A stretch of DNA of 64,000 nucleotides. Source: Macrobrachium rosenbergii (taxonomy: Eukaryota; Arthropoda; Malacostraca; Decapoda; Palaemonidae). Of this stretch, positions 32,100-43,620 are shown piece after piece (position 1 is the first letter of the stretch; each line of letters opens with the position of its first letter). The stretch lies in contig NC_089766.1 of assembly GCF_040412425.1 (NCBI RefSeq), forward strand, positions 50,651,297 to 50,715,296, in the 5' to 3' direction. Position numbers and translations under genes: made by a program. The notes beneath the pieces were generated by a model that was given only the letters and a program-made list of their open reading frames with translations, did no database searches and was not told the origin of the DNA.

Positions 32100-34420
32100 T
32101 TTCTTCCAGGTTAGTACCGTCCAATTCTCTGCCCTGACTTTCTGCCACTCTTTCCACTTGTATCTCAGACAGCCCCCACCCTGGTTAGCGGAAGATGGGG
32201 GAGGCAGCCTTCCTCATCTGGTGGACATTATTGATGGTCCCAGCTTTCGCTTTCCGTACCCTGAGGGAGTGGAGGAATGGTATTGAAGCTGACCTTCTTC
32301 TCTTTGTCTACCCCTTGACTGGGAATTCTGACAAAAGCTTTGACAAAAAGACTGTGCTGCAGTTCTAGTCTGTTTACTTCTGTTGTAAGAAAAAGATTGC
32401 TTTCTCGATGAACGTCTGGTAGATGAGGTGGGAACGAAATACTTAGCATCCTCCCTCCTGTCTGAGATTGCCTATTCGACTAAGTCTGGGAGAAAATACC
32501 TAGACATTTTGGACAAGGGGCTATTCTGGAGGAAAAAACCCAGACATTTCGGATAAAGGGCTATTCCTGAGACTGGACCAACTGTCCGAAGAAATGTGCT
32601 TCTGAGCTATTGACAGGAGGGAATCGTGTTTTTTCAATAGAACATTAGCCCAACACATTTGCTGCATTTTTAGTCATATATTTTAAGGCTTTACCTGATG
32701 GAGGGAAGAAGTTTTTAATTACAGTTCAGGAATCACGAGAAACAGTCTTCTGAATCTGTTTCAATAGGGGCCCTTGGCAAGTGCCAAGCCAAGGGGCAGC
32801 TCTCAAAGTTCTTTCCAAACTACACTCCAGGTTGACTATCTCAGAACTAGAGAAAGTAGAACCTATTTGTCTCAAGAAATCTAAGGAAGCATTGTTTGAT
32901 AGCCTTGACAAACTTCCATTCACTATCCTGGGTAGGCAGGTGGGCTTCTCTGGTACATAATACTTGCCTGTTTAGGTAAGGGAGGTAACAATTTTTGCGA
33001 TCGGGAGGCGGCTAGGGAACCTTCCTCTCCAGCAATCAATAAATCAATTTCTTTAATTGAAGACTTTCCCATCCTAGTCAATGGTAGGCGGATGGAATGT
33101 TTTGTTTCTGTAGCTGAAAAGGCCACCTGTTCTAAAAGGAAGAGTCTGAATAATCTTCTTTATCTTCTTGTTCCAGTTCTGGATATTTAAGAATCTTTCT
33201 TATTTTCTTAAGTTCTAGAAACTCATAGATTCTTCCGGAACATCCCGAGGTAAATGACTGAAACTCGACTCCACATCTGGGATTGACTGCGACGTGTCTT
33301 CCGCTTCTGATGAGGCGGTGAAAAGGAATCTCAAGATGCTTGAAATTTTCTCTTTTGATAGGTCATACTGAATGGTAAGATGGGGAACGTCTCCCAGAAA
33401 ACTCACGGCTTTTATCGAAAGGAAATTGGTCCAAGAAGCCAAACATTCCCGAGAATCAACGTCAAAGTGAAGAGGTCTAACTTTTAGTTCATCGTCCGAG
33501 GAAAAAGGAGAAGACTTCCGATATTTTTTGGTAGGAAAATGTCTTTTTTGTGGGTATCGTCACGTCGCGTTCCACTCCTGGAACAGGAACAAGAGGCATC
33601 TGAAAACCGTGCAGGACAGGGAGTGACAGTTCGGCACCTGGAATCCGCCAATTTTGCTCTCGTGGGAATTGCATGTCGCGTTCCGCTCCTGGAATGGGAA
33701 CAAGACGCATCTGAAGACTGTGCAGAACTAGGAGTGATGGTTCAGCACCTGGATTTGCGAGTCACAGGCCGACTACTCTCTTTTACGTTTTTGCACAAGA
33801 GAAGTACTGTGCCGAATCACGCTTCTAGAGCATGACTGGGAGGTGTCTCTGGGCAAACCAGAACAACGTCCATGACAAGAAGTGTGGCGTTTTTTACTGA
33901 ATTCCAGAGAAGCAGCATGCCGAGTCACTCTTCTCGAGAGTGATCGTGAGGAGCTCTCGGAAGAAGACTGAGAATGGCAACGTTTTGACACAGGAGGAGA
34001 AAAACTTTATGAGGAAGAGGCAGGAGAGGCAGAACTTCCACTCCGTCGCACGCCACTGGTACTTGGGTCTGGATTGGAAGAGACGTTGGGAGTCCTTTTC
34101 CCCCTACCCCTCTAGGAGCCACTGGGACCCAGTACTGGGCTAGCCTGGGTAACGCTGATCTTCTTACTTTCGCTTTCGGAAGCTGTCAATTTTTTTAACG
34201 GTTTGGCTGTATCCGAAACCATAGATTTACCAAAAAAAAACTGGATACTGGAATTCTGCTCCATAATGGAGGTGATTGGGTTGGTGAGTTGAAGTTTCCT
34301 TTTCTGACTTCTTTTTAGAACTTCTATTTTCATATTTCTTCCACTGAGAACATGACCACAATTCACATTCTCTGCACTCAGAGATCGAGAGCAATCTTGC
34401 CCTCTGCATTTAGAACACTG
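32100..34420 (-). pseudogene. DIRS element 3 gag (ORF1), 5'-truncated and broken
   Basis: The N-terminal module is present at 34330-34420: QCSKCRGQDC in one frame and ECRECELWSCSQWKKYE in the next, one base apart. A Ser/Arg-rich segment (SSSESSSRSLSRRVTRH) follows. A ~122-bp tandem duplication at 33550-33790 encodes repeated VPIPGAERD / VPVPGVERD peptides. No continuous frame remains. Confidence 0.7.
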
Positions 34421-34439
34421 AATGTGGGTTAACCACTAA

Positions 34440-34755
34440 AGGAGATGAAAACTTTCCACGTTTTTCCATTCTGAGTAACACCCGCGTTACCTGGCCGGGG
34501 GAACTTCACTTCCCTGGGTTCTCCCTTTGCTTAAAACATAAATTATAGGTATTTACAGTACCTAAACCAACCTAACCTAGTAGGCCATGTTACCTGGCCA
34601 GAGGGGCTTCGCCCCACTGTAACCCCCCCTTTGCTTAAAACATAAATTATAGGTTTTTACGGCAACTAAACCAGCCTAACCTAGTAGGCCACATTACCTG
34701 GCCGGAGGGGCTTTGTCTCTCTGGACGGCCCCCCCCTTGCATAAAATCACAATTT
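34440..34755. repeat. ~104-bp tandem repeat, target of DIRS element 4
   Basis: Two and a half units containing aaaacataaattataggt, ccaacctaacctagtaggcc and gttacctggcc, at 34478, 34537 and 34641. A further unit resumes at 42029 on the other side of element 4, showing that the element split the array. Confidence 0.85.
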
Positions 34756-34950
34756 TTTAAAGTAAATTGTATTTTTCCTAACTATACAAACCCGAGGTCC
34801 TTCACATTAGGGATTACTTTCAGGCTTAGGCCGGAAAACGGCCGTTGAACTTCAAACAAGGTGGTTAGGCAGTTAACTACTGTCTGGTCCAATTTGCCTT
34901 TCGGCCCAGGTATCAGATTGAGGGGTGGCATGACGTGGGCATAAAATGTA

Positions 34951-35060
34951 AAGGACCTCGGGTTTGTATAGCTAGGAAAAATACAATTTACTTTAAAACA
35001 TTTATTTGTTCCGACACAATATACAAACCCTCAGTCCTTTACATTAGGAGACTTACTGGT
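34951..35060. repeat. DIRS element 4 internal complementary region
   Basis: Reverse complement of the left end followed by reverse complement of the right end, with a junction near aaaacatttatttgttcc. Confidence 0.88.
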
Positions 35061-35580
35061 TGGAGGGAGGAATCTGAGTCTCCTGAACTGACTGGAGTTC
35101 ACCACCTGGTCTTCCCTTCCTGGTCGAGAGAGTGAGGAAGGAAACAACTGCCTCTGACAAAATGATCGGGTTGTAAGAAACGCGGGATCAGTTGTCACAC
35201 TTCTAGGTCCCTTTGCATAAAAGAGGAAATGTCAGTTCGTGCCTAAGTTAGCTAGGAAGAACTTGGAGTCGGATGACATAAAGGCAATCACAAGCATTGG
35301 GTCTGTCTGGTTGTCATGGTCTCCCTCCCCCCCTTGCAAGAGGAAGGAGTGGGGTTGCTTCTATCAACCTGAACGGAAAATAGAACGGGAGCCCCCATTG
35401 GGTGCTTACCTGCATCGACCGCCAGATCCAGCATGTAACAGCACGTCCGCTCCCTACCCGTGGGGAGAGAGCCAGGATGGGGAGAAAGAAGGGAGGCCAG
35501 TCACTTTACATTCATGCTCCCAATCACAACCGTACATCTTAGGCGAGATGCAACCTGCCCTGTTAGAGGAGACGGGTAAG

Positions 35581-36530
35581 CTACACAACTTGTTGAGCAG
35601 CCACCAGAGGACCCAAGGAAAAAGTGTCCAAGGACTTGTGAGCAACATCCCGGAGGTAGAAGGAGATGAAGGTAGTCTGTTGGGACCACACGCCCGCCTT
35701 CAGCACCTGCAAAACCAACATGTTCTTCCGGAATGTGAGGGACGGACCAATGCTGCAGACTTCGTGAGCTCTCGGACGAAGCATACTGGTGTCGTCTTCT
35801 CCTGCAGCAGAATACGCTCTCCTTATTGTCTCACGAAGCCAGAAGATGGTGTTCTTGGACACTTCTTAATCAAGCCAGTACTAACGAAGAGCCGTCGACA
35901 CTCAGGCCGGAGACGTTGAGTCCTCTTCAGATAGCGCCGCAGCACTCTAACAGGACACAGTAGCAACTCGTCTGGTTCATTACCTACAAAGTCCTCTAGG
36001 GAGGGGATCGTGAAGGACTCGAACCGTGCGTCAGGGACCGAAGGATTCTGAGTCTTCGCTACAAAATCCGGGACGAAATCGAGCGTAACTGATCCCCATC
36101 CCCTCGAGTGTTTAACATCGAAGGAAAGGCTGTGTAGTTCGCCAACTCTCTTCGCCGATGCCAGGGCCAGCAGGAAGATGGTCTTGAGGGTCAGATCCCT
36201 GACTGACGACTCTCGTAAAGGCTCATACGGTGCACGAGTAAGGCTGATTAGAAAGAGTCACATCCCACGCAGGGGGCCTGAGTCAGGCCCCCTGCGTGGC
36301 AAGACCTTTCGAAGCCTCTCATTAGTAGAGAGATCTCGAAGGAAGAAGAGATGTCCACTCCTTTCAGCTGCAAGACTAGGCCGAGTGCGGTGCAGTAGCC
36401 TTTTACAGCTGAAGCGGAGAGAAGCTTCTCTTGGCGAAGGGAGACGAGGAAGTCCGCGACCTGCTGAATAGTAGCTCCGGCCGGAGAGATACCCCTTCAA
36501 CGACACCAACGACAGAAGACGGACCATTTT
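35581..36530 (-). pseudogene. DIRS element 4 tyrosine recombinase, inactivated
   Basis: The C-terminal frame (35581-35862) reads RPRAHEVCSIGPSLTF. The HxxR box has Cys instead of the catalytic Arg (codon TGC at 35755-35757, a single C-to-T change from CGC). The first catalytic arginine is present (AKRVGELH near 36140). A one-base frameshift near 35863 separates the middle from the C-terminal part. A perfect 35-base palindrome lies at 36265-36299. Confidence 0.85.
36265..36299. repeat. Perfect hairpin: 17-base arms, 1-base centre
   Basis: ccacgcagggggcctga, then g, then its exact reverse complement. It lies within the recombinase pseudogene, is very GC-rich and has no place in the aligned protein, so it looks like a local inverted duplication. 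Confidence 0.95.
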
Positions 36531-36579
36531 CCCTGGTATACCACTGCGGAGGATCGTCTGAAGTATCCTGCCATCTCTG

Positions 36580-38330
36580 TTACTGTGCGACCGGAAAAGC
36601 CTCTCGCTCGCAAGAGATGGTGGATAACCTCCAGCTGTGAAGACACAGGGACTGCACTGCCTGGTGGTACCACTCTATGTGGGGTTGACACAGCAGGTTG
36701 GGCCAGTGGGGGATCTCTCTCGGCGCCTCGGAGAGGAAAGCTAGCAGGTCCGGATACCAAACGGCCTGTGGCCATTTGGGTGCCACCAGAATCATCCTGA
36801 AATTCGGAGTGATCACCGGCTGAATCAGACAGAATGGAAGAAAGGTGTACACCTCAAGGTTGTCCCATGGGTGCTGGAAAGCGTCCTCCGCAGTGGCCCA
36901 TGGGTCCGGCACGACCGAACAGAAGGCCTGGAGTTTTCTGCTGTCGGGTGGTGAGCAGGTCGATGGCTGGACACCCCCACAGGTCGAACAGCCTTTCTGT
37001 CACTTCCGAGTGAAGGGACCATTCGGTTCCTATCACTTGATTCTGACGGCTGAGCTTGTCTGCCACGACATTCCTCTTGCCTGGAATGTACCTGGCTGAC
37101 AGCTCTACCGAGTGAGTCACGGCCCACTCGTGCACCTGCATTGTCAACTGGTGGAGCGGGAGGGACACTAGGCCCCCCTGCTTTTTGACGTATGCCACTA
37201 CCGTGGTATTGTCACTCATCAGTACCACGGAGTGTCCCATCACTCGATCCCGGAACTCTTGGAGAGCCAGGAAGGCTGCCTTGAGTTCCAGGATGTTGAT
37301 GTGAAGGCACTTGTCGTCTCGGTGCCACATTCCCGAAGTCAGCAACTCCAGGTGCGCGCCCCATCCCTCGGTCGATGCATCTGAGAACAGCAGCATGTCC
37401 GGAGGGGGAGCATGCAGGGATACTCCTATCAAGAGGTTCCTGTCGTCCATCCACCAGCTAAGGTCCTCCCTCACCTCCTCGGAAAGAGGAATGAGGAAGG
37501 ACTGGGGGTCTCGGGAATGGGACCAATACTCCTTTAGTCTCCACTGTAGAGACTGCAGGTGAAGACACCCATGAGGTACTAGCTTCTCCAGCAACGACAG
37601 GTGACCGATGACGACTTGCCATTGCCGTGCTCGCTGCTCCTGTCATGACAGGAACAGCTGTGCTGCCTGCCTGAACCTGCTGATACGAGAGTCCGAGGGA
37701 AAGACTTTCGCTGCCACTGAGTCTATCAGCATGCCCAGGTACTTTATCCTTTGCTTGGGGATGAGATCTGACTTTTCGAGGTTCACCACGATCCCAAGAT
37801 CGTGGCAAAACTCGAGAAGCTGATCCCTGTCCTGTAGCAATTGCAAGCGGGAGTTCGCCAGGACCAGCCAGTCGTTGAGATACCTCAGTAGACGTATCCC
37901 GTGCGAGTGGGCCCAAGCTGACACGGTCGAGAGCCCGAAGCGAAGTCTCCTTGAGGACAAAGTGGAGGTACTTGCCAGAGGACGGATGAATGGGTATTTG
38001 GAAATACGCATCCTTCAAGTCCACCGTAAGCATGAAGTCGTTCTCCCTGATGGAAGCAAGCACGGATTGCGCTGTTTCCATCGTGAACCGAGTCTGGTGA
38101 ACGAAATGGTTCAAGGGAGAGAGGTCTATGACCGGTCTCCATCCCCCTGAGGCTTTCTCTATGAGAAAGATATGGCTGTAAAAGCCTGGACACTGGTCCG
38201 ACACGACTTCCACAGCACCCTTGCTCAGCATGGCTTGCACTTCTTGCTGTAGTGCGGTGTCCTTCGGAGACCCTTGGACGTACGTGCAGAGATGGACTGG
38301 AGTGTAGGTGAGGGGAGGCCGAGGCTCGAA
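36580..38330 (-). pseudogene. DIRS element 4 RT-RNase H (RT dead, RNase H frame open)
   Basis: RT starts in the long frame 37458-38936 (FYSHIFLIEKASGGWRPVI, LTVDLKDAYFQIPIHPSSGK), then shifts near 38000. The second RT piece (37643-38011) shows RFGLST joined directly to VSAWAHSHG, missing about ten residues. Its catalytic motif is YLNDW, so one aspartate is lost. RNase H (36854-37594) is open with LLFSDASTEGWGAH, INILELKAAFLAL, LMSDNTTVVAY and NVVADKLSR, all four acidic positions present. The following conserved region (MILVAPKWPQAVWYPDLL) is in another frame. Confidence 0.88.
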
Positions 38331-38359
38331 GGGTAGTAGATATCCCTCCTGAAGGACAT

Positions 38360-41300
38360 CCACTATCCAGGTCTCGGCTCCGTGTCGCTGCCATGTTGCC
38401 CAATGGCTCGACAGGCATCCCCCCCACTTTCGGCAGCTTTTGGGGGGAACGCTGCCCCTAGCATTTCCACTTCTTCCCCTTGCCCCCTTTACCGGATTGG
38501 AGAGTGGGCTGAAAGGGGCAGGAAGGCCCCCCTTTTTAGAGGAAGAAGAAGGCTGGGTGTTTCCACGGGACCCCTTCGAAGACTGGGACTTCTTAGGGGC
38601 CGAGGAAGTGCCAGCCTGGCCCGAGGGCCTGGCCGCAGTGGGATGCGAAGACCCAGAGGTCTTGGCCACTGCCTGGTGGACAAGCCGGTCGCTGCCATCA
38701 GCCCGGCGCTTGTCTACCATGGCATCCACCAACTCCCTAGGGAAGAGAGAGGCGGAACCCAGCAATGGCCCATTCCTCAGGGTAATTGCCGACTCGGGTC
38801 CTACAGACCTGGAGAAGCGAGAGAGAACGGCCTTTCTCTGCTTCAGGACCAGGTTTGCCGTCTGGTGGGCGGGGTAGAAGATGGCCCTACCTCCAGACTG
38901 GCACAGTCTCCCAAAGGCGGAGTCCTCCCCAGGCACGATAGCGCCTGAGAAAGCAGCTACCTTCGATACTGTGAAGGATCACAGATCGAGCCAGGAGACT
39001 GCCTGGAAGGCTGCCATGGCGGTGGCTTCCAGGGTTGCAGCTTCTTGCTGAGAGAGGGAGATGCTCTTTGCAGTAAGCTGCTGCAACTTAAGACCCGGAT
39101 CCAGACGTGCCAGGTCTGGGTCAACCTTTAGGCAGCAATGCCCTCTCCACTGGAGTGTAGAAGAGCTTCTGGTGACAAGGGGGGCGCCTATTATCCGAGC
39201 GGTTTGATCTAAGTGAATTGTCTTGCCCAGACACAAGACTATTCACATGGTCGAGACCCCTTCAGCAAGCGTGGACCACGGCAGCCCCACCGAAGCCTTG
39301 GGTTCCTTCTTGGGTCCCCAAAAGGATTCGAGGTGCGACGGACGATCCACAGTTGAGGCTGTGGTCCCTTCCCCGAGGTCATTGTGCTGATGAATCAGCG
39401 CAATTACCTCTGCAAATGTCCTCTGTATCTCGGGGGTGTCCGCATCCTGGGGAAGAGGACCCTCAAGTCCTTCCAGAGTGCGGTCCTCCCGATCTACTCT
39501 CCCTGCAGGAGGGAGAACCTCGGCAGACCCTCGTGATCCTTCCTGCACCACGTAAGACCTGGTCGAACTGAGGACCGAGCCAGGTACATACGCCCCTGAG
39601 GTAGAACTCTGAGGAGAAAACTCACCAGAATTCTTCCTGTCTGACTCATGCCCCTTGGAAGGAGCCCAAGAGGAAGAAGAGACAGGCAAGGAGGATCGGG
39701 CACTCCCACTGGCCTTGCTGGCAGAACCAACAGGGGCAGCGGGCCAGGAGCGATCACCAACCCGCGGTGGTGACGGCAGCCCGGGTCGAGGAGAGTGCTT
39801 TTGCCTAGGTGAAGCAGTCTTCTGAGGAGAGCAGAGCGGCTCACGTGAGCTGAGCCATGCGCTTGCCTCCCCAGAGCCAGGCTGGCTGCGCAGACGCGGC
39901 CGGGGACTGGGATGAGTCGAGCACGCGGCTGGCTGGCACGAGCCCCCACTGTGCTCTAGATGCGCCCCAGTCTTCTTCGAGGCCATAGCCTCTCGGGAAG
40001 ACTGAGCAGGTGACCTCTTCTCTGCTTCTCCAGGCGTTCGGACTCAAGGGACCGAAGGACTTTCCCAGGAACCTGGCTTGGCACTCACAGGGGTACCAGC
40101 AGGAAGAGTCAGGCACCTGCATGCCCGGACTCTTTCTCTTGCCCCACGCCCGGGTCTGTACAGCAAGAAGTTTCTCCCTTATCAGCCTGGGGTACCCGGA
40201 TCTCCTTGGAAACCCAGGTGCTCGGAGCGACTCGTGCACGAGTGTCTGACGTGGACCCGCTGGCCTTAGAAGCAGGTTTCTTAGGCATAGCCGGGGGAGT
40301 GCGGACCGTGGTCTGCACACCCTCGGCTCCCGATGCGACTGACCCGGGGGCCAGAGCAGTGGTTCCCTGATCTGTAGATCGGGAAGAGCCAGCAAGAGAT
40401 CCCACTGCCTTCCCTGTGGAAGGAGGCAGTCCCTTAGAAATCTTGGTGCGAGACTTCTTAGAGGGGAGGCAGACTACTTCTTCTTTGGCCAGGAAGCCTC
40501 GAAAGTAGAAGAGGAAGAAGAGGTAGCAGACGAAGACGACGATGATGATGATGACGAAGACGAAGATGACGACACCTTTGTTGATCTCTTCTTTGACTTC
40601 CTCTTCACCATCTTCCTCAGGATCGTTGTTAAGTCCCCAAACCATGCAGGAGCAGCTGACGAATCAGGAGCAGCCGGGGGGGCCACAGCAGCAGGCGCAA
40701 CCTGGGCAGCGTAGGCGGTGCTTGGGCCAGCAGTTACCGGGGTGGGAACATCTGCGTGGCAGCCAGGAACATACGGAGGCGGAGCTGGGAATGAAGGCAC
40801 GGGTGGCGCGCGAACAGCCAGGCCGGGCCGAGCCAGGGTCGAAGGCATGGGGAGCAAGTCAGTCGATATGCCAGGCTGAGAGACAGGGAAGCAAGGAGCC
40901 GGAATCATAGTCATTATTGAGCCAGGGTCAGCCACATACGGCACCGTTGATGTAACCATGTAGGAAGGCCCCGGTCGTGAGAGCGGGGCCAGGAACCCAG
41001 GAGGCAGTGGTACTGAATGGTGAACGGCAGGGGCAGCCGAAACCTGAGTGTCCAGGTGAGAAGCCACTGACACGGGTAGCTTGGAGAATCCCGACATGGT
41101 AACAGACGGGGTGGTGATTGTGGTTGCCAGTGCGTTCTCACTGGAGCGCCAGACAGATGAGATACTAGGCCCTCCAGTGACGGAACGCCAGGTAGACCCA
41201 GGTGTAGCCAGGCCGAGGATAGATCTGACACCTGACTATCCACCCCGAAACCTGAGGAAAGAGTCGGGTTAGGCTGGGAAGTCTCTGCTCATTCTGGGGG

Positions 41301-41763
41301 AAAAAACTCCCCCTCAGCACGAGATGAGGCCCCCGAGAGGATGTCCTGATCAACCGCCCCCCCACGCCCTTCCACACCCGATGAAACGAATGAGGAAGGG
41401 GAGGGGGAGTCCTTACTCAAGGGAGAGGGAGCAAGCAGGGGAAGTTCGCAGGGAGGGAGAAACGAACCTGACACATTAGCCACCACTGGGTTGTCGGGGC
41501 GTGTTACCCTCGGACGATTCCTTGGCCAGCTTCCGGCGGTAGCGTCTCCTCCCCTCTGAACCTCTTCCATTGCTCGGGAGACCAGGAACAACACTCGCTA
41601 CTGTACAAGGAGCGTCGCGTGAACACACACGGCCCCTGCACGATGGGCAGAGGGCGTGTGGGTCCGTGTCGACGCTAGACCTAGAGGTATTACATTTCAT
41701 GCCTCCCACCCCAGGACACACATGCTGAGGATAGGAGGGTTTAGAAGGTTTATCAACATTCAT
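38360..41763 (-). pseudogene. DIRS element 4 gag (ORF1), fragmented
   Basis: The start is probably at 41763 (MNVDKPSKPS). It is followed by the module VCPGVGGMKC, DPHALCPSCRGRVC (41620-41715) and, one base out of frame, CCSWSPEQWKRF. A basic and poly-serine segment (KRKSKKRSTKV then ~15 serines) lies at 40490-40620, encoded by GAC/GAT-type trinucleotides on the plus strand. The gag C-terminus (FPRELVDAMVDKRRADGSDR) is in frame with the start of RT in a 492-codon open stretch (37458-38936), which suggests gag and RT were made as one product or by read-through. Confidence 0.75.
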
Positions 41764-42028
41764 ACTAGAAAAGAAAAAAGGAATTTTCCCACCAAAATGG
41801 TTGAAAAAAGGCAGTCAAGCAGAGAGCGAAGAACAATGTCCACATTCCACGACAGCCGAAAGCAAATTGGAATGTTTACATCCGGGCAGGCGGTACTCCG
41901 CCTCCCGGACAGTAGTTAACTACTTAACCACCTTGTTTGAAGTTCAGCGGCCGTTTTCCAGCCTATGCCTGAAAGTAATCCCTAATGTAAAGGACCGAGG
42001 GTTTGTATATCGTGTTGGAACAAACATA

Positions 42029-42540
42029 AATTTTAGGTTTTTACAGTAACTGAACCAACCTAACGTAACCTAACCTAGTAGGCCGCGTTACCTGGCTGCT
42101 TTAAAGAAAACCTAAATTAATTAAACAGAACAAAGTTAAAGTAGGTTAACAGAAGCTGTTAGTTGAAGGAATGGTTACGAACCGTTCCAATGCAAACAGA
42201 CGGGTGCAACAGTTGGAAAGACGGTGGTCTAGCCAGTGAGGATCATGTATGAATAACCCCCGCACTCCCTCCAATGCCGGGAGAAACTTCTCAATTCCTC
42301 CTGAAACCCCTGTTTCCTCACAGTTACTCTAGGTGCAGCCCAATTCTTCAAGGCCTATCCTCAACTGTCATGCTGTATTGTAACGCTTACAAAGTAAATG
42401 TCACTTGGAGGGAATGCAATATGTACAGAAGCAGTAATAATTGTGAACAATTAACTCAAAAGGCAAGCAGAAAGAAAAGCCAGTTATAAAAAACAAAAAC
42501 AGAAAGAAATATAAGTAACTTGGAGTATGAATCCAAACGT
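42029..42540. other. Right flank of DIRS element 4, no gene
   Basis: Resumes the ~104-bp tandem repeat (aaattttaggtttttacagt, cctaacctagtaggcc) for one unit, then continues as unassigned AT-rich DNA. Confidence 0.55.
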
Positions 42541-43055
42541 CACTTTCCTCAACGTAGAGTTAATGGTGTAACGTGATTGGTTGGATAAGTGTTTATAGGC
42601 TTTGGACACTCCCCTCCCCGCCCCCTTTTTCCTCAGTAAGGAGTCGGCTTGTGTACCAAAAGCTCCTCTATAAGAGTGCACATGCGTGGCAGCATTCGAA
42701 ATAGCAGTAGTAGTGAGAGTATGCGTCTTTGTAACAGCTACCTTTGTCGTCTTGCTCCTCCTGTGTTTGTGTAAGGGTTTTCCGTCTCTGTAATGCCGCA
42801 TACAGTAAAATTTGATCGCTTTCTCACCCCCCCCATGTTCTACACCACCCATAACCCCACTTTCCCTAGGGGTCCCCTAAATTGTAGGATAGCAACAAGC
42901 AGGGAAGCAAATCCCCTAGCTTGTTGGACGAAGTCCTGTGGTTAATTATAATCGTGCAACAAAAATTGAAGGTAAATCGAGAATTAGCATCCAAAAAACT
43001 GTAGAAAAAGTTAGGTTAGAAGGAAATCGCCGCCGCGGAGCTACGACTTAGTTCT
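42540..43055 (-). repeat. Dispersed repeat, copy 1 (inverted relative to copy 2)
   Basis: The reverse complement aligns in order with 55320-55950: cagttttttggatgctaatt / cagttttgtttgctaatt, ttcgtccaacaagctagggg / ttcatccaacaaggtagagg, ctacaatttaggggacccc / ctacaattttggggacccc, and gtgattggttggataagtgt / gtgattggttagataagtgt. About 75-80% similar by eye. No coding domain is seen; the family is unknown. Confidence 0.8.
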
Positions 43056-43059
43056 AATG

Positions 43060-43620
43060 ATTTTACAATGATCTAGGTTATGTTATTTAAGTTTGGTGTG
43101 GTAGGTTACTACCTAACCCTGTTTGAATTTTGAGAGCCTTAGGTAGATTTGATTAATTCTGGCAACTTAGGATGCAACCCTGTTTGAATTTACAGAGCCC
43201 TACGTTGGGTTAGATTAAGTCTGGTAGCTTATGACAAAACCTTAGTAGATTTTACAGTGCAATAGGCTGCATTAGGTTAGGTGTGGTAGGTTAGGATGTA
43301 ACCCCTTGGAATTTAGAGTGGCCTAGGTTTAGGTATGATAGGGTAGGGATCAACTCCAATAGAATTTACATCACCCAAGGTTAGGTTATGTTAGGTGTGG
43401 TGGGTTGAGCAAAACTTTGAATTTACAGTGCCCTAGATTAGGTAAGGTGTGTTAGGTTAGGATGTAACCCTAAATGAATTCGTATTATGGTGGACAAGGA
43501 CGTAACCCTTTTGAAATTACAGTGGCCTAAGTCAGGTTAGTTCTGGTAGGTTTGGATGCAACCCCGTTTGAATTTACAGTGCCCTAAGCTAACATGGGTG
43601 GGGTTAGGCCGTAACTAGGT
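43060..43620 (+). repeat. Degenerate TTAGG-rich tandem repeat
   Basis: About nine imperfect ~60-base units, each with words like ggttaggttaggtgtggtag and aatttacagtgccctag. TTAGG is the arthropod telomere unit, and the whole 42030-43620 stretch is enriched in it, but units are longer and interrupted, so this is at most telomere-derived. Confidence 0.7.

Larger units (their letters stand above)
22457..34430 (-). mobile_element. DIRS element 3, split by DIRS element 2 and 5'-truncated
   Basis: The ICR of this element (29058-29160) predicts that its left end should read atgacaaattcaacaata followed by gtttgtatttttcccaac. The first 18 bases are found at 22457-22474 and the rest resumes at 28819, so element 2 (22476-28818) is inserted inside this terminus. 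Coding parts lie at 29379-34420 on the minus strand: recombinase, RNase H and RT, gag. The right ITR predicted by the ICR (reverse complement of cgacactgacacaaacacct) is not found near 34430, so the 5' end in the coding sense is lost. A 25-bp duplication in RT and other lesions make it dead. Confidence 0.85.
34756..42024 (-). mobile_element. DIRS element 4 (~7.3 kb)
   Basis: The left ITR (34756-34910; tatacaaacccgaggtcctt and aggccggaaaacggccg) is inverted at 41890-42024. The ICR at 34951-35060 joins a copy of the left end (ggtttgtatagctaggaaaa) to a copy of the right end (gttccgacacaatatacaaa). Coding order on the minus strand is gag with poly-serine tract, RT, RNase H, recombinase. Both flanks are units of one tandem repeat. 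Catalytic changes in RT (YLND) and recombinase (HEVC) make it inactive. Confidence 0.93.

Noticed and set aside
38382..38948. Plus-strand open frames of 145-188 codons
   Set aside because: They are antisense shadows of the GC-rich gag-RT frame of DIRS element 4; the minus strand has the recognisable domain.
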